Origin: Desulfotignum sp.
GTDB taxonomy: Bacteria; Desulfobacterota; Desulfobacteria; Desulfobacterales; Desulfobacteraceae
NCBI GenBank assembly: GCA_011390635.1
Contig: JAABSA010000017.1
Location: 299 to 64,298 of the forward strand
Direction of reading: 5' to 3'
Length of the DNA stretch: 64,000 bases
Shown here: one piece after another, positions 53,092 through 62,282 of the stretch
How positions within the stretch are numbered: the first letter of the stretch is position 1
Layout of the letters: every line of letters starts with the position of its first letter
Position numbers and translations under genes: made by a program
Notes under the pieces: generated by a model
What the model saw: the letters and a program-made list of their open reading frames with translations, nothing else
What the model was told of the DNA's origin: nothing
Databases searched by the model: none

Positions 53092-53998
53092 GGGAATCCT
53101 CCTTGATCGTGTCTTGTATTGTCCTGGCACATGTCTTCAAGGTCTGTATCTGTTCTGGATCCAGACGGGGTTCCAGCACTTTTGCAACGCCGCTTTTGTT
53201 TATCACACAAGGCAATGACAAGGCTGCATCCGTGATGCCGAACTGGCCGAAGAGCATCTGGGAGACGGACATGATCCGGCCGGTGTTGCGGCAGATGGCT
53301 TCCGCCAGGTCGGCCGCCACAGCCGAAGGTCCATAATAGGCACTGGCCCGGCCGGCCAGATCCACAATCAACGCCCCAGCCTGCCGGGTCTGGTCAAACA
53401 GATCTGCAATGGTTTCTTCTGCCATGAAGTTTTCTATGGGCACCCCGGACACGCAGCAGTAATGTTGCAGGATGATCATGTCATCGGTATGCCTGCCGAT
53501 AACCTGGGCCGCCACATTTTCCATGGAGACCTTCAGTTCTCTTGCAATGAAAAACCGCAGTCTTGTGGCATCCAGAATACCGCCAAGGCCCATGATCTGG
53601 TCAGGGGGCAATGCAGAATGCCGGACAAACAAGGTGGTGAGCAGGTCCACCGGTTCTGAGACAATAATGACCTTTGCGTCGGCACGGGTGATTTTTTGTG
53701 CATACCCGGTGATGATATCCCTGTTTTTCTGGAAAAGGGCATCCCGGTCCATGCCGGGGGTTCTTACAGCCCCGGCTGTAAGAATGATAACCTCTGCGTC
53801 AAGCACGGCATCCGGGTCGCCTGTGCCTGAGATAACGGTGCGGTATCCCCGGATGGGGGCCGCTTCCATCATGTCCAGGGCCTTGCCCTGCGCCAGTCCG
53901 TCCTGGATATCGAAAAGGGTGACATGGTCCACCCCTTTTTCCGCCAGAAAAAATGCGGTGTTGGCCCCGACATTGCCGCTGCCGATGATTCCGATCAT
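53084..53998 (-). CDS. Divergent malate/lactate dehydrogenase paralogue
   Basis: About 304 residues from ATG 53998 (AAAAGGAGGTCTCCT upstream). It keeps the NAD motif IIGSGNVGANTAF, the active-loop Arg residues in TAGAVRTPGMDR, LDATRLRFFIAREL and the catalytic His in IGRHTDDMI. However the near-invariant Asn of VSNPVD is Glu (VSEPVD), and the GHGD Gly after the His is Thr. Those changes affect the cofactor/substrate site, so activity may be altered in specificity or lost. It precedes a canonical mdh in one operon and probably arose by tandem duplication long ago. Confidence 0.88.
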   Translation of the reverse strand: MIGIIGSGNVGANTAFFLAEKGVDHVTLFDIQDGLAQGKALDMMEAAPIRGYRTVISGTGDPDAVLDAEVIILTAGAVRTPGMDRDALFQKNRDIITGYAQKITRADAKVIIVSEPVDLLTTLFVRHSALPPDQIMGLGGILDATRLRFFIARELKVSMENVAAQVIGRHTDDMIILQHYCCVSGVPIENFMAEETIADLFDQTRQAGALIVDLAGRASAYYGPSAVAADLAEAICRNTGRIMSVSQMLFGQFGITDAALSLPCVINKSGVAKVLEPRLDPEQIQTLKTCARTIQDTIKEDSHA

Positions 53999-54063
53999 AG
54001 GAGACCTCCTTTTTTCTGTCATTGCAAATAAATAGTATAATAATATGCAAAATGAATGCCTTT

Positions 54064-54093
54064 ACTGTAGGCCGACTAAGCCGGTGTTGTCAA
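54064..54093 (-). promoter_or_regulatory. Candidate sigma-70 promoter for the malate dehydrogenase operon
   Basis: On the minus strand TTGACA (54088-54093) is followed after 18 bases by TACAGT (54064-54069), about 65 bases before the start codon at 53998. The -35 is a perfect consensus and the -10 is weak. The remaining gap to 54297 holds no recognised gene. Confidence 0.35.
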
Positions 54094-54297
54094 ATCCAAA
54101 ACAAAAAAGATCCAGAACCGCTGCCTGTAAGAACGATGCCTGTAGCATCACAAACCGATCTTTTGATTGGAGGGTGGGGGAGGCATAGGACCAAATGGCA
54201 CTATACTGCCGCAAAACAACTGGCACCCGGCCGGTTGTAGAATGCAAAATCATGGTTATTGTGGTATTTATTGACGTACATCAACAGGAGGGAATCC

Positions 54298-55215
54298 ATG
54301 GAACGACTGCTGATCACCGGTGCTTCCGGTTTTGTGGGAACGCATCTGGCCCGGTATTTTTTATCAAAAGGCGTGCATGTGACCGGTCTGGGCACTTCCA
54401 CCACCCATCCGTTTACCGAAGAATATGACAATTTTGTGTGGATATCCGCCGACACCACCAAACAAGGGGCCTGGCAGGAACAGGTGCCTCTGGCAGATGC
54501 CATTGTCAACCTGGCCGGGCAGAGCATTTTCAAACGCTGGACAGACAAATACAAGCAGGCTATTTATGATTCCCGGATATTCACCACCCGGAACCTGGTG
54601 GCGGCCATGGCGGAAAACAAGCCGGTCATTCTTTTGAGCACCTCGGCGGTGGGCATCTATGGTGATGCCAAAGAAAAGCGGCTCACAGAAGATGCCCCGC
54701 CGGGATCCGACTTTCTGGCCAGGGTGTGCATCGACTGGGAAGCGGAAGCCCGCAAGGCTGAAAGCCTCGGAGCAACGGTGCATATCATGCGGTTTGGGGT
54801 GGTCCTGGGGGACGGCGGGGCTTTGTCGGTCATGTCCCCGGCCTTTAAATGGTTTGCCGGAGGCCCTCTGGGTGGTGGCCGGCATTGGTTTCCCTGGATT
54901 CATATCCAGGATCTGATCCGGGCCGCGGACTTTTTGATAGAAAAATCTACTGCCTCTGCCTCGTTTAACCTGGTGGGGCCTGAACCTGTGCGGCAGCGAG
55001 ATTTTGCCAAAGCCCTGGGCCGGGCACTGCACCGTCCGGCTGTGGTGCCTGCCCCCGGATTTATGGTGAAACTGGTCATGGGCGAGCTGGGGGCTTCGCT
55101 GCTCAACAGCCAGAAAGCATATCCCAAAGGTTTGGAAGATCTGGAATTTTCTTTTGAACATAAATCGGTTGAAGCCGCTTTGGCAGCCATTTTCGGCACA
55201 CCATCCGACAAATGA
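54298..55215 (+). CDS. TIGR01777-family SDR (epimerase-like, YfcH/SDR39U1)
   Basis: About 305 residues from ATG 54298 (AGGAGGG upstream). N-terminal Rossmann motif LLITGASGFVGTHLARYF, then NLAGQSIFKRWTDKYKQAIYDSRI, LSTSAVGIYGD and VHIMRFGVVLGDGGAL. The C-terminal domain (DUF1731) has PGFMVKLVMGELGASLLNSQKAYPKGLE. The family binds NADP(H); its reaction is unknown. Confidence 0.9.
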   Translation: MERLLITGASGFVGTHLARYFLSKGVHVTGLGTSTTHPFTEEYDNFVWISADTTKQGAWQEQVPLADAIVNLAGQSIFKRWTDKYKQAIYDSRIFTTRNLVAAMAENKPVILLSTSAVGIYGDAKEKRLTEDAPPGSDFLARVCIDWEAEARKAESLGATVHIMRFGVVLGDGGALSVMSPAFKWFAGGPLGGGRHWFPWIHIQDLIRAADFLIEKSTASASFNLVGPEPVRQRDFAKALGRALHRPAVVPAPGFMVKLVMGELGASLLNSQKAYPKGLEDLEFSFEHKSVEAALAAIFGTPSDK

Positions 55216-55223
55216 AAAATTAC

Positions 55224-55251
55224 TTGTCATGACCTTGAAATCTGGTATACA
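55224..55251 (+). promoter_or_regulatory. Candidate sigma-70 promoter for the ferritin-like gene
   Basis: TTGTCA (55224-55229) and TATACA (55246-55251) with 16-base spacing, about 95 bases before the ATG at 55353. Both boxes differ from consensus by one base. Confidence 0.5.
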
Positions 55252-55352
55252 AATTGCTGTCAACCTGTTATTTAATGGCTGTAGTATGTAATTGTCATGT
55301 GATATTATTATTGGCTGAAAAATGAAAAACACCAATCAGGAGGAAAAGACCC

Positions 55353-55814
55353 ATGCATTTTGGATCCATTGATGAAATATTGACCTTTGCCATTGGCAAG
55401 GAAAACGAAGCGGTTGAATTTTACAATACCCTGGCTGCTGAAGCCACCAGGGCTTCCCTTAAGGGAATTTTTCAAAATTTTGCCAAAGAAGAAGAAAAAC
55501 ACGCAGCCCTTTTGTCCGATATTTCCGGAAACAAGGCAAAAATTGCGTCCTATGAGTTCAAGAAAATTCCTGATCTGAAAATCAGCGACTACATGGTGGA
55601 AAAAGACTATGAGCAGGGCATGCCCATGCCCGAAATTCTCAAAATAGCCATGAAAAGAGAAGAAAAAGCGGTGAAGCTCTACCAGACCCTGGCAGACCAG
55701 ACCGATAATGCAGATGCCAAAAAAGTATTCATGATGCTGGTCCAGGAGGAATCCAAACACAAACTGGGCCTGGAATCCATGTATGATGATTACCTGGCCG
55801 ACCAGGACAATTAG
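55353..55814 (+). CDS. Ferritin-like / rubrerythrin-type diiron protein
   Basis: 153 residues, CAGGAGG upstream. A four-helix bundle with the diiron ligands in KENEAVEFY, FAKEEEKHAALL, REEKAVKLY and LVQEESKHKLG, the two E-x6-Y and E-x2-H pairs of rubrerythrin-type proteins. There is no C-terminal rubredoxin domain, so electrons must come from another protein. Likely role is peroxide reduction or iron handling in an anaerobe. Confidence 0.92.
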   Translation: MHFGSIDEILTFAIGKENEAVEFYNTLAAEATRASLKGIFQNFAKEEEKHAALLSDISGNKAKIASYEFKKIPDLKISDYMVEKDYEQGMPMPEILKIAMKREEKAVKLYQTLADQTDNADAKKVFMMLVQEESKHKLGLESMYDDYLADQDN

Positions 55815-55829
55815 GCACACCGGGGCGCC

Positions 55830-57197
55830 ATGGATTTAAGCTGCCTTTTCAGACCGTCTTCCATGGCGGTGATCGGGGTGTCCACCTCCCATGACAGCCA
55901 CCCGGCCAATGTGATTTACAACAAGAATCACCTGCGGTACCCGGTGCAGACCTTTGCCGTCAACCCCAAAGGCGGGCGTCTTAACCGGGAACCGCTGTAC
56001 CGGTCTGTGGCAGACATTGAAATAGCCGTGGACCTGGCCGTGATTGCAGTGCGCTCCCGGTTTGTCCCGGATGTGGTGGCCCAGTGTATTGCAAAAGGCA
56101 TCAAAGGGGCGGTGATCATCTCCGGCGGGTTTGCTGAATCCGGCAGAAAAGATCTCCAGAACCAGGTGGCGGATATGGCGGCCCGGGCGGATTTTCCCTT
56201 TGTGGGCCCCAACTGCCTGGGCATTTATTCGCCTGATGCAGTGGATACCTTTTTTCTGCCCGGTGAGCGCATTATCCATCCCAAAAAAGGCAACATCGGG
56301 TTTGTATCCCAGAGTGGCGGGGTCCTGGTGGACCAGATGGTGAAATTCGCCGGCGAGGGCATCGGGGTGTCTGCTGCGGTGAGCATCGGCAACAAAGCCT
56401 GTCTCAGAGAAACCCATTTGATCGACTGGTTTGAACAGGACCTGGGCACCCGTGTCATTGCATTTTATATTGAAGGATTTGACTGCCGCGAGGGCAGAGA
56501 ATTCATCCAAAAGGCCCAGACCTGTTCCAAACCTATAGTGGTACTCAAGGCAGGCAAAACCGCCAAAGGCATTGCCGCCGCCTCCAGCCATACCGCATCC
56601 ATGGCCGGAGACTACCGGGTGTTTTCCCAGGTCATGCAGCAGCATTGCGTGGCCGAGGCGGACACCGAGTATGAACTCACCTCGTTTTGCGAGGCATTGA
56701 GCTGCTATCCCAAGGGCATCTTCGGCAATGTGGGCATTGTGTCCGTTTCCGGCGGGCACGGGGTGGTGGCGGCAGATGCCTGCGGTCACCACGGCCTGCA
56801 CATCCCCAAGATTGCCGCAGCCACGGCCGATACTATCCGGGCAAGATTGTCCCCGGAAATCCAGCAGATCGCTACCCTGGATAATCCATTGGATTTGACA
56901 GGCTCCTGCGTGGATGCCGACATTCTCACATCCGTTCGCCACCTTTCCCGGGACCGGAATCTTGACTGCATTCTGGCCCTGCTGTTGCCCTATTCTCCGG
57001 GTATTTCCGCCGACATCGGTGCCAAACTGAGCCAGGTGGCCAGAAACGAGGGTAAACCCCTGATCGCATATGTGCCCAAAGAGGACAAGTACAAGATTAT
57101 CACTGAAGGATTTGAACTCAACCGGATCCCCGTAGCCTCCTCGGTGGAAGGGGCCGTGCTTATGGCCAAGGCATTAAAGAGGTGCAGACCATGGTGA
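55830..57197 (+). CDS. Acyl-CoA synthetase (ADP-forming), alpha subunit-like
   Basis: 455 residues: CoA-binding domain (MAVIGVSTSHDSHPANVIYNK), and two succinyl-CoA-ligase-like domains (GGFAESG, FVGPNCLGIYSPDA, GFVSQSGGVLVDQM, and the phospho-His loop AASSHTASMAGD). Together with the next gene it forms the split alpha/beta version of ADP-forming acetyl/acyl-CoA synthetase, which makes ATP from acyl-CoA. It follows the ferritin gene by 15 bases. Substrate cannot be told from sequence; acetate is the common guess. Confidence 0.9.
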   Translation: MDLSCLFRPSSMAVIGVSTSHDSHPANVIYNKNHLRYPVQTFAVNPKGGRLNREPLYRSVADIEIAVDLAVIAVRSRFVPDVVAQCIAKGIKGAVIISGGFAESGRKDLQNQVADMAARADFPFVGPNCLGIYSPDAVDTFFLPGERIIHPKKGNIGFVSQSGGVLVDQMVKFAGEGIGVSAAVSIGNKACLRETHLIDWFEQDLGTRVIAFYIEGFDCREGREFIQKAQTCSKPIVVLKAGKTAKGIAAASSHTASMAGDYRVFSQVMQQHCVAEADTEYELTSFCEALSCYPKGIFGNVGIVSVSGGHGVVAADACGHHGLHIPKIAAATADTIRARLSPEIQQIATLDNPLDLTGSCVDADILTSVRHLSRDRNLDCILALLLPYSPGISADIGAKLSQVARNEGKPLIAYVPKEDKYKIITEGFELNRIPVASSVEGAVLMAKALKRCRPW

Positions 57198-57868
57198 CCC
57201 CGCGCATGCAGCAGATCATTGCCGATGCCCAACCCATCGGGTGGGTCCTGGAGCCGTTTGCTAAAGAACTGCTGGCCCACGGCAAATTGACTATTCCCAA
57301 AGGGATTTTGACCGATTCTCTGGATACGGCCCGTAAATTTCTGGCTGCAGCAAAACACCCGGTGGTGATCAAGGCCGTGTCTGCCGACATTGTGCACAAA
57401 ACCGAGCTGCAGGCAGTGGTCACCGGTATACAGGACCCGGAGATCCTCGCATCCCAGATGCAACGGCTGCTGGCCCTGAAAGGGTGCCGCCAGGTGCTGG
57501 TGGAGGAAATGATTTTTGGCATCGAGATCCTGGTGGGGGCGAAAAATGATGTCCAGTTCGGGCCGGTGGTGGTGCTGGGCCCCGGCGGCACAGGGGTGGA
57601 ACTGTACAATGATACCGCCATCCGCCTGGCACCGGTGACACCCGCAGATGTATATTCCATGGTGGATTCTTTGGGGGCAAAACCGGTTTTCGAAGGGTTC
57701 CGGGGCCGGCCCGGGGTGAACATGGAAGAACTCACCCGCCTGGTGGTTACCTTTTCTCACCTGCTCATGGATCTGGAGCCGTATTTTTCATCCATTGACC
57801 TGAACCCGGTAATCTGCACCCCGGACCGTTGTGTGGTGGCGGATGCCCGCATCATGCTGCTGCCATGA
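57191..57868 (+). CDS. Acyl-CoA synthetase (ADP-forming), beta subunit-like (ATP-grasp)
   Basis: About 225 residues from ATG 57191, overlapping the alpha stop. ATP-grasp domain: AAKHPVVIKAVSADIVHKTELQAV holds the nucleotide-binding Lys and the HKTE motif, with VEEMIFGIEILVGAKND, LGPGGTGVELYND and SSIDLNPVICTP near the end. It phosphorylates ADP from the phospho-His of the alpha subunit. The stop overlaps the start of the exonuclease III gene. Confidence 0.9.
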   Translation: MVTPRMQQIIADAQPIGWVLEPFAKELLAHGKLTIPKGILTDSLDTARKFLAAAKHPVVIKAVSADIVHKTELQAVVTGIQDPEILASQMQRLLALKGCRQVLVEEMIFGIEILVGAKNDVQFGPVVVLGPGGTGVELYNDTAIRLAPVTPADVYSMVDSLGAKPVFEGFRGRPGVNMEELTRLVVTFSHLLMDLEPYFSSIDLNPVICTPDRCVVADARIMLLP

Positions 57869-58671
57869 CCCATACTTCTGATTCTTTCGGCCGGAAGTTG
57901 CGGCTGGTTTCCTGGAATGTCAACGGATTCCGGGCCGTGCTCAAAAAAGATTTTTTTGCCTCCGTGGCCCGGCTGGACCCGGACATCCTGCTGCTTCAGG
58001 AGACCAAACTCCAGCAGGACCAGCGCACCCCGGAGATGATCGATTTTCCCCCGTACCAGTCTTTCTGGTCATATGCCACGGTGAAAAAAGGATACAGTGG
58101 TGTGGCTGCCTATTCCCGGCTGGTTCCCAACCAGGTGATCACCGATTTCAACCGGCCGGAATATGACGGAGAAGGCCGGGTTATCCAGATGGATTTTGAC
58201 TGGTTCACCTTGTTCAATATCTATTTTCCCAACGGCCAGATGAATGATGAACGCCTGCAGTACAAGCTGGATTTTTATGACTGGTTTCTTTCCTGTGCCC
58301 AAAAGCTGCGGGATGAAGGCAAAGGCCTGATCGTCACCGGCGATTTCAACACGGCTCACAATGAAATCGACCTGAAAAACCCCGGCCCCAATGCCAACCG
58401 CTCGGGTTTTCTGCGCATCGAACGGGATGTGCTGGACCGCATGAAGGCCGATGGATACGTGGACACCTTCCGCCTTCTTTACCCGGACACCGTGAAATAT
58501 TCCTGGTGGTCCTACCGGTTCAGCGCCAGAAAGAACAACGCTGGATGGCGCATCGACTATTTCTTTGTCACACAGGATCTGCTGGACAAAGGGGTGGTAA
58601 AGGATGCATTTATAGACAATGATATTTTCGGATCGGATCACTGCCCGGTGGGAATTGAGATCGAGGTATGA
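57865..58671 (+). CDS. xth: Exodeoxyribonuclease III
   Basis: About 268 residues from ATG 57865 (ATGA overlap). AP-endonuclease family motifs: LVSWNVNGFRA (Asn), LLLQETKL (metal Glu), GDFNTAHNEIDL (Asp-Asn), GWRIDYFF and GSDHCPVG (Asp-His). It incises abasic sites and trims 3' ends in base excision repair. Co-expression with the acyl-CoA synthetase genes is implied by overlap but has no obvious functional reason. Confidence 0.94.
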   Translation: MTHTSDSFGRKLRLVSWNVNGFRAVLKKDFFASVARLDPDILLLQETKLQQDQRTPEMIDFPPYQSFWSYATVKKGYSGVAAYSRLVPNQVITDFNRPEYDGEGRVIQMDFDWFTLFNIYFPNGQMNDERLQYKLDFYDWFLSCAQKLRDEGKGLIVTGDFNTAHNEIDLKNPGPNANRSGFLRIERDVLDRMKADGYVDTFRLLYPDTVKYSWWSYRFSARKNNAGWRIDYFFVTQDLLDKGVVKDAFIDNDIFGSDHCPVGIEIEV

Positions 58672-58736
58672 GATATGAGGGAAACCCCCTGCTTTTTTCC
58701 TCACCCCTCATCCCTCTTTTTCACATTTTGTGAAAG

Positions 58737-59957
58737 TTATGTCATATGCTTGCAGATCTGCCGGCCGAACTCGGAGCAGGATACTTCAGTGGCTCCCGGG
58801 ATTTGGCGGGCCAGATCGTAGGTGACGTTTTTGGCGGCGATGGCCTGTTCCAGGGCGGTGTGGATCAGGGCTGCGGCCTCGTGCCAACCCATATGTTCCA
58901 GCATCATGGCGCCGGACAGGATCAGGGATCCCGGGTTGACCTTGTCTTTGCCCGCATATTTGGGGGCGGTGCCGTGGGTGGCTTCGAATACGGCGCAGTC
59001 GGCTCCGATATTGGCGCCGGGCGCCAGGCCCAGCCCCCCCACCATGGCGGCCAGCAGATCCGAGATATAGTCTCCGTTGAGGTTGGGGGCGGCAATGATG
59101 TCATATTCTTCGGGCCGCAGCAGGACCTGCTGGAACATGTTGTCGGCAATGCGGTCCTTGAGCAGGATTTTGCCCTGGGGCATCTTTCCATTGAATTCAT
59201 TCCACAGCTGGTCTTCCAGGATCACGGCATCCTTGAATTCGGTGGTTCCCACTTCCCGGCCCCAGTGGAGAAACGCGCCTTCAGTGAACTTCATGATATT
59301 GCCCTTGTGCATGAGGGTCACGCTTTTGCGGTTATTGTCCCGGGCATACTGGATGGCTTTGCGCACCAGGCGTTTGGTATTGGCTTCACTGATGGGTTTT
59401 ATGCCGATGCCGGTGGTGTCCTGTGCCAGGGTTTTGCCGGTTTTTTGCCGGATCAGATCGATGATCTCCTTGGCCTCTTCACTGCCGGCCGGCCATTCAA
59501 TGCCCGCGTAGAGGTCTTCGGTGTTTTCCCGGAAAATCACCATGTCAATGGCACCAGGATTATTGCACGGCGAGGGCACCCCTTTGATGTAACGGGCCGG
59601 CCGGATGCAGGCGAACAAATCCAGTTCCTGGCGGATGGCCACGTTCAAAGAACGCATGCCTTTGCCCACCGGCGTGGTCATGGGGCCCTTGATGGCCACC
59701 CGCAATAGTCTGATCTGTTCAAGGGTGGTTTTCGGCAGCCATTCACCGGTTTTTCCAAAGCTTGTTTCTCCGGCAGGCAGCTCGGTAAAGGAGATGCTGC
59801 GTTTTTTGGCATATGCCTTTTCAACGGCGGTATTCAGTACCGGCCTTGTGGCATGCCAGATATCGGGACCCGTACCGTCGCCGGGGATGCACCCGATCTG
59901 GGGATTATCCGGTACATTGAGGGTGCCGTCCTGTTTCACGGTAATGATGTCTGCCAT
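58737..59957 (-). CDS. icd: NADP-dependent isocitrate dehydrogenase
   Basis: 406 residues. The substrate loop [18 protein letters not shown] (with Ser that E. coli AceK phosphorylates), [31 protein letters not shown], and the metal Asp cluster in [13 protein letters not shown] are present. [11 protein letters not shown] contains the Lys-Tyr pair that specifies NADP in the E. coli enzyme. It oxidises isocitrate to 2-oxoglutarate. Position close to citrate synthase and malate dehydrogenases indicates a TCA-cycle gene neighbourhood. Confidence 0.95.
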   Translation of the reverse strand: MADIITVKQDGTLNVPDNPQIGCIPGDGTGPDIWHATRPVLNTAVEKAYAKKRSISFTELPAGETSFGKTGEWLPKTTLEQIRLLRVAIKGPMTTPVGKGMRSLNVAIRQELDLFACIRPARYIKGVPSPCNNPGAIDMVIFRENTEDLYAGIEWPAGSEEAKEIIDLIRQKTGKTLAQDTTGIGIKPISEANTKRLVRKAIQYARDNNRKSVTLMHKGNIMKFTEGAFLHWGREVGTTEFKDAVILEDQLWNEFNGKMPQGKILLKDRIADNMFQQVLLRPEEYDIIAAPNLNGDYISDLLAAMVGGLGLAPGANIGADCAVFEATHGTAPKYAGKDKVNPGSLILSGAMMLEHMGWHEAAALIHTALEQAIAAKNVTYDLARQIPGATEVSCSEFGRQICKHMT

Positions 59958-59977
59958 GGGAAAATCCTTTTATAAGG

Positions 59978-60658
59978 TCAGTCTTTGAACACAAATTTGC
60001 CGCCGATGTGGCCTGCCACACCGGCGGATCCCAGCATGACCAGGTTGATGAAAATAAATACCCATGCCAGAGAAGATGACAAAACAAGCGGATCCAGCAG
60101 GTACCAGACCATGGAAATTACACAGGCTGCACTGGTCATTGCTGCCGACAGAATTTTGAGTCTGAACAGCAGGGTATCTGCCTGGTTGTATTTTGTCTTC
60201 CATTCCAGAACACCTGTGTACAAAACCAGGGGAAGGGACAGAATTACAAAGACCAGGTTGACGGCGGCGGCTTTGGCCGGCAGGGATACGTCAAACAGCC
60301 AGGCTATGATAAACAGGATGGCAACTGCCGGCAGAATCCCGTTGGGGGTATGCACCAGAATGGGGTGGGCGTGGTGCCGGATCATCTGAAGGGTGATCTT
60401 CTGGTACAGGTTCTTCGGGGGCAAATCAGCCTCTTTTCTGCCGGGATCAGGTTCTTTTTCCCCCATGGTCCGGGCATCCTGCTCCACTGCAGAGGTTTTT
60501 GACGCGGCATCGGCTGCTTCTGGTGCTGCGGTATCTGTTTCATCCGGAATCTCGATTTCCACGAACTTGTCTTTGCCGACCCCGCATACCGGACATTTTT
60601 CCGGGGGAGTGTCTTCTTTATGGATATAATTACATACAGTACAACGCCAGGCTTTCAT
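59978..60658 (-). CDS. Membrane protein with N-terminal rubredoxin-like domain
   Basis: 226 residues. Residues 1-37 form a rubredoxin-like iron site (CTVCNYIHK, then [14 protein letters not shown]). An acidic linker rich in Ala and Glu follows (about 38-85), then four hydrophobic helices (near 100-120, 125-145, 170-190, 195-215) in a DUF2231-like domain with [18 protein letters not shown], whose His residues could bind heme. This suggests electron flow between a cytoplasmic rubredoxin module and a membrane heme. It lies between icd and citrate synthase genes, same strand. Confidence 0.85.
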   Translation of the reverse strand: MKAWRCTVCNYIHKEDTPPEKCPVCGVGKDKFVEIEIPDETDTAAPEAADAASKTSAVEQDARTMGEKEPDPGRKEADLPPKNLYQKITLQMIRHHAHPILVHTPNGILPAVAILFIIAWLFDVSLPAKAAAVNLVFVILSLPLVLYTGVLEWKTKYNQADTLLFRLKILSAAMTSAACVISMVWYLLDPLVLSSSLAWVFIFINLVMLGSAGVAGHIGGKFVFKD

Positions 60659-60665
60659 ATATTCC

Positions 60666-60770
60666 CCTTCTCAATTATCAGTTCTCAAACTTGATTCCTC
60701 AAACCTATAATTTCACTTCTCATACCTCACTCCTCCACCCGCATTTCTCAATCCCTTTCCTCAATATCCG
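60666..60770 (-). repeat. TGAG-rich imperfect tandem repeat
   Basis: On the minus strand the stretch is a series of imperfect 8-10 base units such as TGAGAAATG, TGAGGTATGAGAAGTGA, TTTGAGGAATC and TTTGAGAACTGATAATTGAG. The left end of the citrate synthase coding region is included. A short related piece (GAGGTATGAGATATGAGGG) occurs at 58664-58682 after exonuclease III. Such TGAG tracts are seen in intergenic regions of several bacteria; function unknown. Confidence 0.4.
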
Positions 60771-61932
60771 CAAACCGGCATTCATCCGGTCCGCAGTATT
60801 CTCCCACATAGGCTGCACCGGGCCGGTACAGCGATGGCTTGGGAGCAGCCGTGGCAAATTGTTCTTCAATGACATGGGCGCACCAGCCACTGACCCGGGA
60901 CAGGGCAAATATGGGGGAAAACAGGTCCATGGAAATGCCCATGGCATAAAACAGGGACGCGGAATAAAAATCCACATTGCAGAAAATATCTCTGTCCTTG
61001 CGTTTTTTAAATGCCTGTTTGGCTTTGATTTCAAGCTCTTTGGACAGGTCATACCAGCGGGTATCTCCGGCGATTTCTCCCATGCGCTGACACATGGGGG
61101 CCAGGATCAGGGCCCGGGGGTCATCGGTCTGGTAGACCGCATGGCCCAGTCCCATGATCAGGCCGCCGGAATCCAGGATATTGTCGATATAGGGCGCAAT
61201 GTTTTCTTTGGATTTGATTTCCATGAGCATTTGCATGACCCGGACATTGGCCCCGCCGTGCAGCGGTCCGGAAAGGCTGCCGATGGCCGCGGATATGGCG
61301 GCATAGATATGGGCTTTGGTGGAGGCCACCTGGCGGGCGGTAAAGGTGGACGCATTAAAGGAATGCTCTGCATGGAGCACCAGTCCGGCATCAAAAAATT
61401 GTGCCACTTCAGCGTTGGGTGTTTCATTGGTGAGCATGTACAGAAAATTGGCGGCATGGCCCAGGGTATTGTCCGGCATCACCGGTGCCTGGAACTTACG
61501 GATTCTGTCCCAGGCCGCAATGATGGTGGACAATCCTGCAATCAGGTTTTCCGCACTGTAAAGGACATCTTCCATGTTTTCTTTGCCTGCGTTTCCATCG
61601 GTCTGGATCAGCATGGGGGTGGCCATTTGGATCACGTCCATGGGGTTCATTTTTTTGGGCAGGCTTTTTAAAAGCGGCACCAGGTTTTCAGGCAGCCGGC
61701 GTTTCTCTTTCAGCCTGACGTCAAAATCCGCCAGTTCCTGTTTGCCGGGCAGTCGCTCGTAGAGCAAAAGATAACAGACCTCCTCAAAAGTGGCGTTTTC
61801 TGCCAGATCCTCGATACGATATCCGCGGTATATCAGTTTGCCTTCTTTTCCCCGGACATCACATATTTTTGAACTGGCGACATCAATGCCGCGAAGACCG
61901 GTGTTTAACACAGGGGTGCATTCGTCATTCAT
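60748..61932 (-). CDS. gltA: Citrate synthase
   Basis: 394 residues. Catalytic residues are in LHAEHSFNASTFTARQV (first His), GPLHGGANVRVMQML (oxaloacetate His), MGLGHAVYQTDDPRALIL (His) and NVDFYSASLFYAMGI (Asp). The size and sequence style resemble the short citrate/methylcitrate synthase group found in Gram-positives and Desulfobacterota rather than the allosteric enteric enzyme. It condenses oxaloacetate and acetyl-CoA. AAGGAGATACC precedes the ATG. Confidence 0.94.
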   Translation of the reverse strand: MNDECTPVLNTGLRGIDVASSKICDVRGKEGKLIYRGYRIEDLAENATFEEVCYLLLYERLPGKQELADFDVRLKEKRRLPENLVPLLKSLPKKMNPMDVIQMATPMLIQTDGNAGKENMEDVLYSAENLIAGLSTIIAAWDRIRKFQAPVMPDNTLGHAANFLYMLTNETPNAEVAQFFDAGLVLHAEHSFNASTFTARQVASTKAHIYAAISAAIGSLSGPLHGGANVRVMQMLMEIKSKENIAPYIDNILDSGGLIMGLGHAVYQTDDPRALILAPMCQRMGEIAGDTRWYDLSKELEIKAKQAFKKRKDRDIFCNVDFYSASLFYAMGISMDLFSPIFALSRVSGWCAHVIEEQFATAAPKPSLYRPGAAYVGEYCGPDECRFADIEERD

Positions 61933-61952
61933 GGGTATCTCCTTAAAAACAT

Positions 61953-62282
61953 TTAGAATATTTTTTCAGGGGGTCTTCTTTCGGGAACATATTCCACCTG
62001 GGTTTCATGGTTGTGAACCGCCCGGGAAACATACAGGCCGCAGTAGCACGCCCCGAACTCTTCCAGATCCGGCTCCCGGTAGACACAGGGGCAGATGATA
62101 TCTTTGTCTTTTTCTTTGTCTGCACAGGCCAGGCGGCAGGGACATGCCATGTAGCCGTACCGCTCTTTATTGAGGAGCAGTGAGTCCAGCAGTTCAAAGA
62201 CCAGGTCCTTGTCTTTGTTAAAATAAATACCTTTGGCTTCCTGTGATTTTTTCAATGCCTGATAGAGTTGTTCAACTTTCAT
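61953..62282 (-). CDS. Ferredoxin-thioredoxin reductase catalytic-domain protein
   Basis: 109 residues with the FTR-beta Cys set: CPCRLAC, IICPCVYREPDLEEFG, then ACYCGLYVS, giving the three CxC motifs that hold a [4Fe-4S] cluster and active disulfide. The family passes electrons from ferredoxin to thioredoxins or glutaredoxins. No variable (alpha) subunit gene is adjacent. It starts at the stop of the glutaredoxin gene (one-base overlap), so the two probably work as a reductase/acceptor pair. Confidence 0.88.
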   Translation of the reverse strand: MKVEQLYQALKKSQEAKGIYFNKDKDLVFELLDSLLLNKERYGYMACPCRLACADKEKDKDIICPCVYREPDLEEFGACYCGLYVSRAVHNHETQVEYVPERRPPEKIF

